The notes under the pieces are model-generated. The model did not search any database. It was given only the letters and a program-made list of their open reading frames with translations, and was not told the DNA's origin. Source: Neorhizobium galegae (GTDB lineage: Bacteria > Pseudomonadota > Alphaproteobacteria > Rhizobiales > Rhizobiaceae). From it: a DNA stretch of 64,000 nucleotides. Position numbers and translations under genes: made by a program. The DNA lies in assembly GCF_017877135.1 (NCBI RefSeq), contig NZ_JAGIPH010000004.1:1-64000 (forward strand), in the 5' to 3' direction. This document shows positions 16,058 through 25,554 of the stretch, piece by piece (the first letter of the stretch is position 1; each line of letters opens with the position of its first letter).

Positions 16058-16572
16058 CCGACAAAACCGTGCGTGCAGCGCATGAACATCTGCTGGCAGA
16101 CGGGCCTGCACCGTTCACCACAATGGTCGAATTGACGTTCCAGAAGAAGAAGGTCGAGCGATGGATACGCTTCGGCCGCAAGAGCTTTGAGCAGATCATC
16201 GACCGCCGCCGCAGTCTGGTCGGTTTTGCGCCCGAAAGCATCTTCGCCTTCGTCCGCTGGGCCTCCAACGATTACGGCACCATCGTTTCGCGGCTCGACA
16301 TCCTGCGCGCTGCCAAGCGTGGCGAACCATACCAGACCGTGCCCTTCGTTCGTCCTGGCGGCGAGATACTGCTCCGTATCGACGGCTGGCCGAAGGTCCA
16401 GCGGGTGCTGGCCCTGATAGATGCCGTGGACGCGCTTGGCGTCGATCCGGCGGATGTTGCGCCGGACTATTGGCGGCATGTCCACAACCGTTTGAGTGCC
16501 GGTCAGCAACCCAATCCCTACACGCCAGAGCGCCATGCCGCTTGGGTCAGCCGCCGGAGGATCGCACCATGA
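16054..16572 (+). CDS. DUF2840 domain protein
   Basis: 172 aa. It shows the DUF2840 pattern: VELTFQKKKVERWIRFGR, then FAFVRWASNDYGTIVSRLDILRA and ILLRIDGWPKVQRVLALIDAVD. The family occurs almost only between parA and traF in alphaproteobacterial ICEs and plasmids, as here, and has no known function. It overlaps the genes on both sides by four bases, so it is part of the repA-to-traF transcript. Confidence 0.85.
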   Translation: MTDKTVRAAHEHLLADGPAPFTTMVELTFQKKKVERWIRFGRKSFEQIIDRRRSLVGFAPESIFAFVRWASNDYGTIVSRLDILRAAKRGEPYQTVPFVRPGGEILLRIDGWPKVQRVLALIDAVDALGVDPADVAPDYWRHVHNRLSAGQQPNPYTPERHAAWVSRRRIAP

Positions 16573-17114
16573 GCCGCCGTCATATCCTCGCCGTGTCCAT
16601 ACTGGCTGTCGGAACACTTGTCGCCACGGCGGTTGCCGATCTGCCAACCCGGCTGATCTGGAATGCAACCGCCAGCGCGCCCATCGGCTTCTACACCGTT
16701 GCTCCAGCCGATGCGCTCGAAGTGCCCGAACTGGTCGCCATCATGCCGTCTGAGCCGCTGGAGCGGTTCATGGTCGAGCGCGGTTATGTCGGGCGCGGCG
16801 TGCCGCTGCTGAAGCGCGTCCTTGGCCTGCCGGGACAGCGCGTCTGCCGCAACGGTGCGACCATTGCCGTCGATAATGTCGAGATGGGGGATGCGCTGGA
16901 GCGCGACCGCATGGGCCGCGATCTGCCGGTCTGGCAGGGCTGCCGTATCATCGGTGACGGTGAACTCTTCCTCATGAATTGGGAAGTCCGGGACAGCCTC
17001 GACGGCCGTTACTTCGGACCTGTTCCCGTCAGTTCCGTCATCGGCCGGGCGCTCCCGCTCTGGACCGATGGGGAAGGTGATGGCCGCTATGAATGGCGGG
17101 CGGCCACGCATTGA
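16569..17114 (+). CDS. traF: TraF-type conjugal peptidase (S26)
   Basis: 181 aa from the ATG that overlaps the DUF2840 stop. An N-terminal signal anchor (HILAVSILAVGTLVATAVA) is followed by the S26 active-site pair: Ser in NATASAPIGFYTV and Lys in VPLLKRVLGLPGQRVC. WEVRDSLDGRYFGPVPVSSVIGRA is the conserved end. TraF of RP4 processes and cyclises the pilin TrbC, which is encoded later in this element (35336). It acts in the inner membrane facing the periplasm. Confidence 0.92.
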   Translation: MSRRHILAVSILAVGTLVATAVADLPTRLIWNATASAPIGFYTVAPADALEVPELVAIMPSEPLERFMVERGYVGRGVPLLKRVLGLPGQRVCRNGATIAVDNVEMGDALERDRMGRDLPVWQGCRIIGDGELFLMNWEVRDSLDGRYFGPVPVSSVIGRALPLWTDGEGDGRYEWRAATH

Positions 17115-17149
17115 ACCCACGCCGAAACCTCAACAACAGGAGATTTTTC

Positions 17150-17485
17150 ATGCCGCAGATCGGATTGTTCACGCGCGGTGAAACGGGCTTTTCCGGGCGC
17201 GTTCACACGCTCACGCTCTTCCGTGAGCTTACCATCCTACCAGCCGAGCATTCGGACGCCGAAAATGCGCCGGACTATCGTGTCCATCACGGTGCTGATG
17301 ACGGCCCCGAGGTCGGCGCTGCATGGAGACGCACCGGCGAGAAGGCTGGCGAATATCTCTCGGTGCTGCTCGACGATCCCGCTTTGCCGCAGCCGATCCG
17401 CGCCAATCTGTTCCGCGACGACGATGCAGGCTCGTCATGGTCACTGCATTGGAACCGCCCGCGGCCCCGCGAAGATCGGGACTGA
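17150..17485 (+). CDS. DUF736 family protein
   Basis: 111 aa. It begins MPQIGLFTRGETGFSGRVHTL and has the YRVHHG...GAAWRRTGEKAGEYLSVLLDDP core and LHWNRPRPR end of DUF736. AGGAG precedes the ATG. The family is a marker of alphaproteobacterial conjugative elements and its function is unknown. It sits between traF and the lytic transglycosylase on the same strand, with short gaps on each side. Confidence 0.9.
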   Translation: MPQIGLFTRGETGFSGRVHTLTLFRELTILPAEHSDAENAPDYRVHHGADDGPEVGAAWRRTGEKAGEYLSVLLDDPALPQPIRANLFRDDDAGSSWSLHWNRPRPREDRD

Positions 17486-17489
17486 GATC

Positions 17490-18200
17490 ATGCGATCCCG
17501 CGCCCTTCTTCTCTTCACGGCCCTTCTGTCGGCTGACAGCGGATTGACGCCAGCCATTGCGCAGGTCACGCCGCAACCCGCGCCTGTCACCCCGCATCCC
17601 CATGCTGCTTTCATTGTAGAGGCGTCACAGAGTTTCGGCATTCCAGAGCACTGGATACGGGCCGTGCTGCGTGTCGAAAGCGCGGGCGATGTGCGCGCCA
17701 TCTCATCGGCGGGTGCAATGGGACTGATGCAGGTCATGCCCGATACCTGGGCGGGCCTGCGCAGCCGCCATGGCCTCGGGCGCGATCCTTACGATCCGCG
17801 CGACAACATCCTCGCAGGTACAGCGTATCTGCGGGAGATGTGGGACCGCTATGGCAATGTCGCGGCCATGCTTGCCGCCTATAATGCCGGTCCCGGTCGC
17901 TATGACGAGCATCTGGCGACAGGTCGCACTTTGCCCGCAGAAACACGCGCCTATGTCGCCACGCTCGCACCTGTTCTCGGGCATGCGGCTGCGCCTGATG
18001 TGCCGACGATCGTGCCGCCGCCACCGCCGGATTGGCGCGAAGCTCCGCTCTTCGTTGCGCAATCCAGCGGCAATTCGGCTGCGGCCAATCAGCCGTCGAG
18101 CGACGTCCGCGCAACCGTTCCTCTGCGCGATTCCGTCGATCAGGAGCCGCAGGACGGCGGCATATTCGTGGCTCGTGCGAGCAATGGAGATGCGCCATGA
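17490..18200 (+). CDS. lytic transglycosylase (conjugation type)
   Basis: 236 aa with a signal peptide (RALLLFTALLSADSG...AIAQ). The SLT domain has the catalytic Glu in VLRVESAGDVRAISSAGAMG, then GLMQVMPDTW, and the AAYNAGPGRYDEHL end motif. It opens peptidoglycan locally so that the mating channel can be built, like VirB1 or TrbN. The Pro/Asn-rich tail after residue 165 is likely flexible. It starts five bases after the DUF736 stop and overlaps the next small gene by ATGA. Confidence 0.92.
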   Translation: MRSRALLLFTALLSADSGLTPAIAQVTPQPAPVTPHPHAAFIVEASQSFGIPEHWIRAVLRVESAGDVRAISSAGAMGLMQVMPDTWAGLRSRHGLGRDPYDPRDNILAGTAYLREMWDRYGNVAAMLAAYNAGPGRYDEHLATGRTLPAETRAYVATLAPVLGHAAAPDVPTIVPPPPPDWREAPLFVAQSSGNSAAANQPSSDVRATVPLRDSVDQEPQDGGIFVARASNGDAP

Positions 18201-18517
18201 GCATGGCGTCTCCACGCGCTTTCGGTCCGCTTCCGGTGTGCAGTCAGACAAGGGGTCGCCTGGCTGCATCCCCGGCAGGAAGGGCAAAAAGGGCAGGGAA
18301 GGCGGAGGGCAAGATAAAGGAAACCGGCACCCTGTCGGGCCTGTTTCTGGGCAAGCCCTTGTCTGCACACTGTTTTGGGGCGCGGCGCACGGCACCCTGC
18401 TTTTGGGTCTCGCGTGCCGCGATATGGCGCAAAGCCTTGGCTTTGCTGGGTTTTGACCGGCACTATAGCCGAATATCTGCCGTTTGCGTGCCTAAACGGC
18501 ATGGGATGCGCCCATGA
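18197..18517 (+). CDS. small basic hypothetical protein
   Basis: About 106 aa. The start overlaps the stop of the transglycosylase by ATGA and the end overlaps the relaxase start. It is rich in Arg, Ala and Gly with several Cys (PVCSQ, SAHCFG, APCFW). I recognise no domain. The open frame also covers the inverted repeat at 18478-18501, so this stretch may serve mainly as the oriT region with the frame open by chance. Confidence 0.45.
   Translation: MSMASPRAFGPLPVCSQTRGRLAASPAGRAKRAGKAEGKIKETGTLSGLFLGKPLSAHCFGARRTAPCFWVSRAAIWRKALALLGFDRHYSRISAVCVPKRHGMRP
18478..18501 (+). other. candidate oriT inverted repeat
   Basis: TGCCGTTT (18478-18485) and AAACGGCA (18494-18501) form a perfect 8-bp inverted repeat with an 8-base loop. 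It ends 12 bases before the relaxase start. Just upstream, GAATATCTGC resembles a P-type nick region. A relaxase normally acts on a site next to its gene. The nick position is a guess. Confidence 0.4.
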
Positions 18518-20586
18518 GCGCCGACGACGAGAACCGCTTTCGTCCCAGGCCAGGTCGGATCAAATCCGACGTGCCGAAGGCGAGCAAGGCGAAGAGCTTT
18601 CTGACGCAGGTGAAGAAGCTGGCGCGTCAGCACAGCAACAGCACCGGCAGATCATCATCATTCGCATCCCGGACGTCCTCGTCGCCTGCATCTGGTTCGG
18701 CCGGAAATAGCGGGAATGCGTCGCGGGCTGGCAAAGGTCCGGGCGTCAAGCGGGGCCGTGGCGCGGCCTTTGTCCGCGCCCGAACCCTGTCGGGCGGGTG
18801 GCGTCACAGTGCGACTGGCGTGCGCCGCGTCGTCGTCAAAACCCGGTACGTCCAGGGCGCGGGGAAGAACGGCAAAGGGGCTGCCCATCTGCGCTACATC
18901 CAGCGCGACGGCACCTCGCGTGATGGCGAACGTGGCCAGCTCTATTCGGCGACCGACGATCGCGCTGATGGAGATGCCTTTCTTGATCGCGGCAAGGATG
19001 ATCGCCACCAGTTCCGCTTCATCGTTTCCCCCGAAGATGCCGCCGATCTTTCCGATCTCACCGAACACACCCGCGATCTGATGAGCCGCATCGAGGCCGA
19101 CCTTGGCACGAAACTCGATTGGGTGGCTGTCAATCACCACAATACCGGCCATCCTCATGTCCATATCATCATTCGGGGGAAGGACGATCTGGGCGAGAAC
19201 CTGGTCATCAATGGCGACTATCTCGCCAATGGTATTCGTGAGCGGGCAAGCGAACTGACCACGCTGGAACTCGGCCCCGTGACCGAGATCGAGCAGAGCC
19301 GCAAGCTGTCTGTCGAAATCGATCAGGATCGCTTCACGCGCATCGACCGCGCCATGACCGAGGAGGCCGACGAACGGTTCCTCGATCTGCGCCATGAACA
19401 GTCAGATGCACACCGCCAGTTCAACCGCACACTTCGCCTGCGCCGTCTCGCCAAGCTGGAAAAGATGGGGCTGGCCTCGGAACATGCACCCGGCGTCTGG
19501 GAGCTTGGCGCGAAGATGGAACCGGCGCTGCGTGAACTCGGTGAACACGGCGACATCATCCGCAACATGCGCAAGGCGCTGAAGGCCGATGGGCAGGAAC
19601 GTGATCCAATGACCTTCCAGCTTCACGATGCAGCACCCGCAGCACCCATCACCGGCCGCGTCGTGGACAAATATCTCACCGACGAGATGGGCGAGAACCT
19701 GACGCTTGTGGTGGACGGCATTGACGGGCGAACACACCATCTTCCTGGCATTGATCCGGCCCACGTCGAAGATGCCCGGATCGGCAGTATCGTGGAAGTC
19801 GGCCCCGCTGACACAGCACAACGTCCCTCTGATCGCACCATCGCTGCGATCTCGGAGAGCGGCATCTACCAGCCCAGCCGCCATCTCAAACAGGCGAAGT
19901 TCGAGGGACGTGTGCCGGGTGGTGATTACGAGGGCTATGTCGATGCCCATGTCCGGCGACTGGAGGCGCTGCGCCGCGCTGGCATTGCTGAACGGATCGA
20001 CGCTGACCAGTGGCGCATACCCGATGACTTCGAGAGCCGCGCCACCGCCTATGATGCCGGTCGCAACCGGCAAGCCAGCATCCGCGTTGTCTCGACCTTC
20101 GATCTGGAAAAGCAGATCGGCGCCGATGGTGCGACCTGGCTGGATCGGCGACTGGTTACGCCGGGCGCTTCGGACATTACCTCGGCAGGGTTCGGTCAGC
20201 AGGTGCGCGAGGCGATGGATCAGCGCCGCGAGCATCATGTCGCACAGGGCGATGCCACGCGGCAGCAGAATGGACGCATCCTCTATAGGCGCAATCTGCT
20301 CGCCAATCTGCGGGAACGGGAAGTGGCCCGCGTCGGTGCAGAAATGGCCGGGAGCAAAGGATTGCCATTCCGGGCGGCTGCCGATGGCGAAAATGTCAGC
20401 GGCAAGTTCACCGGGACCGCCCACCTATCGAGCGGCAAGTTCGCCATTGTCGAAGAGAGCCATGAGTTCACCCTTGTCCCATGGCGACCTGTCATCGACC
20501 GCCAACTTGGCCGAGAGGTTGCCGGAATTGTGCAGGGCGGATCAGTGTCGTGGCAGCTTGGGCGGCACCGGGGCTTGGGATTGTAG
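18514..20586 (+). CDS. conjugal relaxase, VirD2/TraI-like with DUF3363
   Basis: 690 aa. A basic disordered N-terminus (about 110 residues) is followed by the relaxase core. The metal-binding motif is NHHNTGHPHVHIIIRG (three-His type), preceded by HQFRFIVSPEDA. Tyr residues in the YVQGAGKNGKGAAHLRYIQRD region are candidates for the nucleophile. The C-terminal half is DUF3363. It nicks oriT and pilots the strand to the TraG coupling protein. The layout matches relaxases of Mesorhizobium-type ICEs. It is the last backbone gene before the cargo. Confidence 0.9.
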   Translation: MSADDENRFRPRPGRIKSDVPKASKAKSFLTQVKKLARQHSNSTGRSSSFASRTSSSPASGSAGNSGNASRAGKGPGVKRGRGAAFVRARTLSGGWRHSATGVRRVVVKTRYVQGAGKNGKGAAHLRYIQRDGTSRDGERGQLYSATDDRADGDAFLDRGKDDRHQFRFIVSPEDAADLSDLTEHTRDLMSRIEADLGTKLDWVAVNHHNTGHPHVHIIIRGKDDLGENLVINGDYLANGIRERASELTTLELGPVTEIEQSRKLSVEIDQDRFTRIDRAMTEEADERFLDLRHEQSDAHRQFNRTLRLRRLAKLEKMGLASEHAPGVWELGAKMEPALRELGEHGDIIRNMRKALKADGQERDPMTFQLHDAAPAAPITGRVVDKYLTDEMGENLTLVVDGIDGRTHHLPGIDPAHVEDARIGSIVEVGPADTAQRPSDRTIAAISESGIYQPSRHLKQAKFEGRVPGGDYEGYVDAHVRRLEALRRAGIAERIDADQWRIPDDFESRATAYDAGRNRQASIRVVSTFDLEKQIGADGATWLDRRLVTPGASDITSAGFGQQVREAMDQRREHHVAQGDATRQQNGRILYRRNLLANLREREVARVGAEMAGSKGLPFRAAADGENVSGKFTGTAHLSSGKFAIVEESHEFTLVPWRPVIDRQLGREVAGIVQGGSVSWQLGRHRGLGL

Positions 20587-20663
20587 GAGCTTCTGTTCAA
20601 TCGCTTGCAAAACGTTTGCGCCACTTTTTCTTGTGCCGCACCAGCCGGTGCCAGGCGCATGAC

Positions 20664-21482
20664 TTAAGCAGATTTAGCAGTCGGTGGATTTCGGATCGCA
20701 AAATACTGCGCCGGCGTGCTGCCGAGAGCCTTCTTGAACATCGTGATAAACGAATTCACGGAATCGTATCCCAGTGTCGCCGCAACATTCTGAACACTCT
20801 CACCACTTGCGAGCTCACGAAGTGCGACAACCAGATGGAGTTGCTGTCTCCAACGTCCAAACGTCAGTCCTGTCTCCCGTATCAGCAGCCTAGCTAATGA
20901 TCTGTCGCTCATCGCGACCCGGTTCCCCCAATCGCTCAGCGTGCTGCGATCGGAAGGCTCGGTTGTTAGAGCGTCTGCCATCGCTCGGATTTTCGGATGG
21001 CTGGAAATTGGCAGATTGAACCGCTCATGCGGCATCTGCACGAGTTCGTCGAGGATCACCCGCGCGATGCGGGCGGCATGGCTGTCGGCGTGATAGTCCG
21101 CACGCTCGCGAGCAAGCCGATCGACCATTTCGCGGATCATTTGGGAAACTGCCAGCGTGCAGCTGTTTTCAGGCAGTTTGGCAGACCCCGGTTCGACGAA
21201 CAGATAGTTGAGCCGGGCATTGGCGGTTGCGCGTGCACTATGGGGCACGCCGCCCGGAATCCACACACCGCAATTGGGCGGCACGATCCAGATTTCGTTG
21301 CCCGCAGTGCAGGTAACAGCTCCGTGCAGAGCGAGGATCAGCTGCCCCTTGCGATGCACGTGCAGAGGCACTTCCGCCTCATGATCCGCGAAGTCGAGCT
21401 TGTGGGCGACCGCAGGAAGTAGCGTCAGGTCGGGATCGAAAACGGAAACAGCAGATCGCGATAGCGACATGAGAATGGCCAT
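20664..21482 (-). CDS. AraC-family regulator with cupin sensor domain
   Basis: 272 aa. The N-terminal cupin part has HVHRKGQLILALHGAV and GVWIPGGVPHSA. The C-terminal AraC DNA-binding pair of helix-turn-helices has AMSDRSLARLLIRETGLTFGRWRQQ and QNVAATLGYDSVNSFITMFKKALG. It is divergent from the FUSC efflux operon with only 65 bases between starts, so it probably controls that pump in response to the exported aromatic compound. An alternative start at 21434 would shorten it slightly. The ligand is unknown. Confidence 0.88.
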   Translation of the reverse strand: MAILMSLSRSAVSVFDPDLTLLPAVAHKLDFADHEAEVPLHVHRKGQLILALHGAVTCTAGNEIWIVPPNCGVWIPGGVPHSARATANARLNYLFVEPGSAKLPENSCTLAVSQMIREMVDRLARERADYHADSHAARIARVILDELVQMPHERFNLPISSHPKIRAMADALTTEPSDRSTLSDWGNRVAMSDRSLARLLIRETGLTFGRWRQQLHLVVALRELASGESVQNVAATLGYDSVNSFITMFKKALGSTPAQYFAIRNPPTAKSA

Positions 21483-21547
21483 TTTTAGGTATTTTATGTC
21501 ACAATATCGAATTTATTTGCTTTTGCAAATCGATCACAACTAGCGGC

Positions 21548-23659
21548 ATGAACACCGCTAAGCTCATACCCCCCTTAAACACGACCCTTGCAGCCATGGT
21601 TAAAGCTGGGATGAGCTTCCTGCGCACGCCCACCTTGAAGGCGGATGCGGATGCGATTCTGTTTTCGGCGAAGAGTTTCGCTGCGGCGATGCTGGCCTAC
21701 TACATTTCGCTGCGGATCGGGCTTCCCAAGCCGTTCTGGGCCATCGTAACTGTCTACATCGTCTCACAGACGTCTGCCGGGGCGTCCTTTAGCCGTGGTG
21801 TCTATCGCTTCGCCGGGACGCTGGTCGGCGCCATAGCAACGGTCGCGATCGTTCCGAACTTCGTGAACGATCCGATGGTGTGCAGCGTCGTGCTTGCGGC
21901 CTGGATCGGACTGTGCCTGTTTTTCTCGCTGCTTGATCGCACACCGCGCGCTTATGCCTTTGTTCTTGCCGGCTATACCGCAAGCCTGATCGGGTTCCCG
22001 AGTGTGCTTGATCCAGGCGCGATTTTCGAGACAGCGTCGGTGCGCGTTCAAGAAATCTCAATCGGGATTCTGTGCGCAGTCCTGATCCATCGCTACATCG
22101 TGCCGAAACGCATGACCGGCCAGTTCACCGGCAAGCTATCGGCCACGCTGCGGGACGCTCGTCGGCTGACAGGCGATGCACTGAGTGGAACGCCCGGAGA
22201 AAACCGCCGAGACCGCCACCAACTCGCAGCGGACCTGTTAGCAATTCAGGGACTTGCCACGCATCTACCCTATGATCCGGCGCCGACACCTCCACGTCAG
22301 ATACTGCAACTTATCCATGACCGGCTTGCCCGCTTGCTGTGGCTCGCAGGCGAGATCGAAGACCGGATTGAGGCACTTCGATTAGGCGACAGCGATGCGC
22401 CCGGTGAGCTGATCGCCTTGGTCGGTGACGTCGGTGCCTGGGCCGCAAACGCCGAAACGGAAGAGCGGGAGGCTGCCACAGCCCAACTCATCGCGCACGC
22501 ACGATCAGTCCAGAAGCGTTATGGCGCCGATGCTACGATGCCCGACGACAGGCTTGCAGCTAACCTGGCAGGTCATCTCGCCGAAATGGTCGGTCTGCTA
22601 CAGGACTGCGACAGGCTGGAGCGGAACGTCGCAGCGACCGGGCGGTTGCGCGATGCCACGTCGCTTCATGGACCGAAGCGAGCGAAGGGCTATGTCTATC
22701 ACCGCGATCCATGGATGGCGGGGCGCACTGCGCTCGGCGCGATCATCGGCATTCTCATTGGCTGCGCGTTCTGGATCTGGACGGCCTGGCCGGAGGGCGG
22801 AATGGCCGTATCCATTCTTGGCGTCTGCTGCACCCTGTTCGGCAATTTCGATGCGCCTGTGCCGTTTGTTGTCAAATATATCGTCGGCTCAATCTACGGG
22901 GTCTTAATCAGCCTCATCTACAGTTTCGTCATCCTGCCCCAGGTCACGGACTTCCGAGTTCTTGTCGCGGTGCTTGCGCCGGCGTTCCTGTTCGCCGGCT
23001 CTTTGCAGGCACGCCTGCCGACAACCTTCATGGCGCTCGGCATCACGCTGACTATTCCAATCCTTTCGGCTCTCGGTCCCTATTACACAGGCGACTTCGC
23101 CACCTCACTCAACAGTACGATCGCGCTGTTTGCTGCGGTCGGCTTCGGCGCCGTGAGCATGTCCTTGTTCCAGACCGTGCCGGTCGACGGGGCGATCAAC
23201 CGCTTGCTTCGCTTAAGCCGTCGGGACGTTGGCCGACGCGCGCTTGGCTCTGCGCCTAACGAAGCGCGCTGGGCAAGCCTGATGATTGATCGGACAGCCT
23301 TGCTGCTGCCAAGGTTGCGGCTGACCGGCAAAGCCTATCCAGATGTGCTCGACGATACGCTGAACCATCTTCGCATCGGGCATGTCGCCGGACAGCTTCG
23401 CAAGACAATTCCGCAGATCAAGGGCGAGGCCGGCGTTGAACTGAACGAGCTTCTATTCGTCATCGCGGCACGCTTCAGTGGCCGGAGGCCGCCAACGCCT
23501 GCCGACCTCCGAGACCTCGATAAGCGGATAGAGACCCTGATCGAGAAGACGGCCGGCGGCGTGTTCAAGAACCGCCTGCAGATTGTCGATCTGCTCATCG
23601 ACATGCGGTTCGCGCTTGGCTCTCAGGCAGACAGGAGGATCACGACCGATGATCGTTGA
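21548..23659 (+). CDS. FUSC/AaeB-type aromatic acid efflux protein
   Basis: 703 aa inner-membrane protein with two blocks of transmembrane helices (about residues 35-180 and 385-525, e.g. AILAYYISLRIGLPKPFWAI-like start and FALGITLTIPILSALG-like later) separated by a soluble helical part. GLPKPFWAIVTVYIVSQ is the signature of the fusaric acid resistance/AaeB family. Together with DUF1656 and a HlyD-type adaptor it forms a tripartite pump, typically for hydroxybenzoate or fusaric acid-like compounds. It overlaps the next gene by 11 bases. Confidence 0.9.
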   Translation: MNTAKLIPPLNTTLAAMVKAGMSFLRTPTLKADADAILFSAKSFAAAMLAYYISLRIGLPKPFWAIVTVYIVSQTSAGASFSRGVYRFAGTLVGAIATVAIVPNFVNDPMVCSVVLAAWIGLCLFFSLLDRTPRAYAFVLAGYTASLIGFPSVLDPGAIFETASVRVQEISIGILCAVLIHRYIVPKRMTGQFTGKLSATLRDARRLTGDALSGTPGENRRDRHQLAADLLAIQGLATHLPYDPAPTPPRQILQLIHDRLARLLWLAGEIEDRIEALRLGDSDAPGELIALVGDVGAWAANAETEEREAATAQLIAHARSVQKRYGADATMPDDRLAANLAGHLAEMVGLLQDCDRLERNVAATGRLRDATSLHGPKRAKGYVYHRDPWMAGRTALGAIIGILIGCAFWIWTAWPEGGMAVSILGVCCTLFGNFDAPVPFVVKYIVGSIYGVLISLIYSFVILPQVTDFRVLVAVLAPAFLFAGSLQARLPTTFMALGITLTIPILSALGPYYTGDFATSLNSTIALFAAVGFGAVSMSLFQTVPVDGAINRLLRLSRRDVGRRALGSAPNEARWASLMIDRTALLLPRLRLTGKAYPDVLDDTLNHLRIGHVAGQLRKTIPQIKGEAGVELNELLFVIAARFSGRRPPTPADLRDLDKRIETLIEKTAGGVFKNRLQIVDLLIDMRFALGSQADRRITTDDR

Positions 23660-23864
23660 TCTCAATATCGGAGGCGTCCTGATCCCCGGCCTTGTGGTTA
23701 TCGCGTTCATCGCGCTGGTCATCACCATGGCAACGCTCCGCCTGTTTTCCGCAGCTGGCCTGCATCGGCGGTTCGCTTATTGGCCGCTCGTGGAGCTCGC
23801 CATCTTTGTCATCATCTACGGTCTGCTCGTGCAGTACCTGCCATCGATCGGAAACCTGCCTTGA
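23649..23864 (+). CDS. DUF1656 membrane protein (AaeX-like)
   Basis: 71 aa with two membrane segments (LIPGLVVIAFIALVITMATL and LVELAIFVIIYGLLVQYL), the size and shape of AaeX/DUF1656. This family always lies between a FUSC-type pump and a HlyD-type adaptor. The start overlaps the pump stop by 11 bases and the stop overlaps a TTG start of the adaptor. The precise role is unknown. Confidence 0.9.
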   Translation: MIVDLNIGGVLIPGLVVIAFIALVITMATLRLFSAAGLHRRFAYWPLVELAIFVIIYGLLVQYLPSIGNLP

Positions 23865-24757
23865 CGTCTGTTCTATCCTTGCTGGGCCGCTATGCCCTGA
23901 CCCTTTGCCTCGTCGCCGTCTCCGCCTTTATCGCGCTGAAGGCATGGAACCATTACGAGCGGACGCCCTGGACCCGCGACGGGCGGGTTGGCGTCGATGT
24001 CGTGCAGATCGCGCCGGAAGTCTCCGGCACGGTCAACGCGGTTTCCGTGGTTGATAACCAATATGTCCGTCGGGGTGACATCCTTTATGAGATCGACCCC
24101 GAGCGGCTCAGATTGGCAGTGGCGCTGGCTGAGGCTGAGGTTGAAGCCAAGCGCCAGGATGTGATCGTTCGTCAGGCAACGGCGCGGCGGCACAGCCAAC
24201 TCAAGGACGTCGTTTCCCAGGAGGCGGCTCAGCAATCGAGCGGTGCTGCTGCGGTCGCCGGCGCCGCCTATCAGTCAGCGGTGGCGGCGCTCGATCTGGC
24301 CAAGCTTAACCTTGCCCGCTCGACGGTCCGTGCGCCGGTCGACGGTTATGTTACCAATTTGAGGCTTCGGCCAGGCGACTATGCGACGGCGGGTGTGACG
24401 AAGGTCGCCGTCCTCGACGCCGCCAGCTTCTGGATCACCGGCTATTTCGAGGAGACGAAGATCGGCCAGATCCGAGTTGGCGGCCCGGCACGGATCATGC
24501 TGTTGGGCTTTGATCAGCCACTCACTGGTCATGTCGAAAGCCTCGGTCGGGGGATCGACAACAGCAACGATGCGCCCGGTCATCTCGGCCTCCCCAATGT
24601 GGCCGCGACATTTTCCTGGGTGCGGCTTGCCCAGCGCATCCCTGTGCGCATCCATATCGAAAAGGTGCCGTCCGGTGTTGAACTCGCGGCGGGTATGACG
24701 GCAACAGTTGAAATACTCATCTCAGATGATGAGGCCGTAGCGAGCAAGCGACCATGA
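23861..24757 (+). CDS. HlyD/EmrA-type periplasmic adaptor of the efflux pump
   Basis: 298 aa from TTG at 23861, which overlaps the DUF1656 stop (TTGA) and puts one membrane anchor (ALTLCLVAVSAFIALKAW) at the N-terminus. The only in-frame ATG upstream lies far inside the previous gene. TPWTRDGRVGVDVVQIAPEVSG is the conserved AaeA/EmrA start. Lipoyl-like and beta-barrel parts follow (VRAPVDGYVTNLRLRPGDY, DAASFWITGYFEETKIGQI). It connects the pump to an outer-membrane channel, which is not encoded here. Confidence 0.9.
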   Translation: MTSVLSLLGRYALTLCLVAVSAFIALKAWNHYERTPWTRDGRVGVDVVQIAPEVSGTVNAVSVVDNQYVRRGDILYEIDPERLRLAVALAEAEVEAKRQDVIVRQATARRHSQLKDVVSQEAAQQSSGAAAVAGAAYQSAVAALDLAKLNLARSTVRAPVDGYVTNLRLRPGDYATAGVTKVAVLDAASFWITGYFEETKIGQIRVGGPARIMLLGFDQPLTGHVESLGRGIDNSNDAPGHLGLPNVAATFSWVRLAQRIPVRIHIEKVPSGVELAAGMTATVEILISDDEAVASKRP

Positions 24758-24956
24758 TGGCCATCTAGCCCGGCTATTATTGGATAAGTTGGCGCCCCCC
24801 TTTGAGAACGATAGACGACGTTCTCGGATGTCCTAAGCGACAGTTTCGTCGCCAATCATCGATGATGAAGACGATGTCGACCGTTCTATTCGGCGGCGGT
24901 ACGATTTAGCTTTGCTCAATTTTTCGCGCTACAGGCGAACGTGGCGGAAGTTCCAG

Positions 24957-25541
24957 TTATTTCGATGTTCGGAGAACCAAGGGCAAGAAGACCTCGTCTA
25001 TGATTTCCTCGACGCTTTTGTCAGAAAGAGGTCTGAGCGTCATTAGCATATCGTGGCGTGCCAAGTCAGTCGGTAGAGAAATTATACGGGGCGTGATCCG
25101 CGATGGATCAATTTCGCCGCGTTGCGCCCCTCGCGCTAATATGTCAGCCACTAATCCTTGCTCGCCAATTCTTCCTGGAAGGTCTGCCAGGTGAATATTG
25201 TCTTTCAGGAGATCCTCTCGCATATCGAAAAGGATCCGAATCAGATGCGGTTGTGCTCTTTCTGACAACCCCTGAAGAAGCAATATCATCTCGCTGCGGA
25301 CACTGCCTCGATCCGTCACATTAATAGGGTTGCGGGCTACGTAGCGAGCAAGCGCAGCAACGACGAGTTCACTACGGCTCTTCCAACGCCGGTGAATAAC
25401 TGGTCGGCTTGTACCCGCGCGGCTTGCGGCGGAATCTAAAGTCAAACCACCATATCCCTTGGTCGTTATTTCATGCCAAACGGCATCTAAAATCGCTTCG
25501 TCCAACTCCGGACCACGTCTTCTCTGGGCTTTAGCGCTCAT
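24957..25541 (-). CDS. TetR-family repressor
   Basis: 194 aa. The N-terminal HTH is AILDAVWHEITTKGYGGLTL with ASRAGTSRPVIHRRWKSRSEL. The C-terminal part resembles TetR_C_16/AefR-like domains. It is divergent from a flavoprotein monooxygenase gene, and two copies of an imperfect palindrome lie between them, so it probably represses both. The ligand is likely a substrate of the monooxygenase. Base composition here drops compared with the efflux operon, which suggests separate acquisition. Confidence 0.9.
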   Translation of the reverse strand: MSAKAQRRRGPELDEAILDAVWHEITTKGYGGLTLDSAASRAGTSRPVIHRRWKSRSELVVAALARYVARNPINVTDRGSVRSEMILLLQGLSERAQPHLIRILFDMREDLLKDNIHLADLPGRIGEQGLVADILARGAQRGEIDPSRITPRIISLPTDLARHDMLMTLRPLSDKSVEEIIDEVFLPLVLRTSK

Positions 25542-25554
25542 TTTTCCCTCAAAT

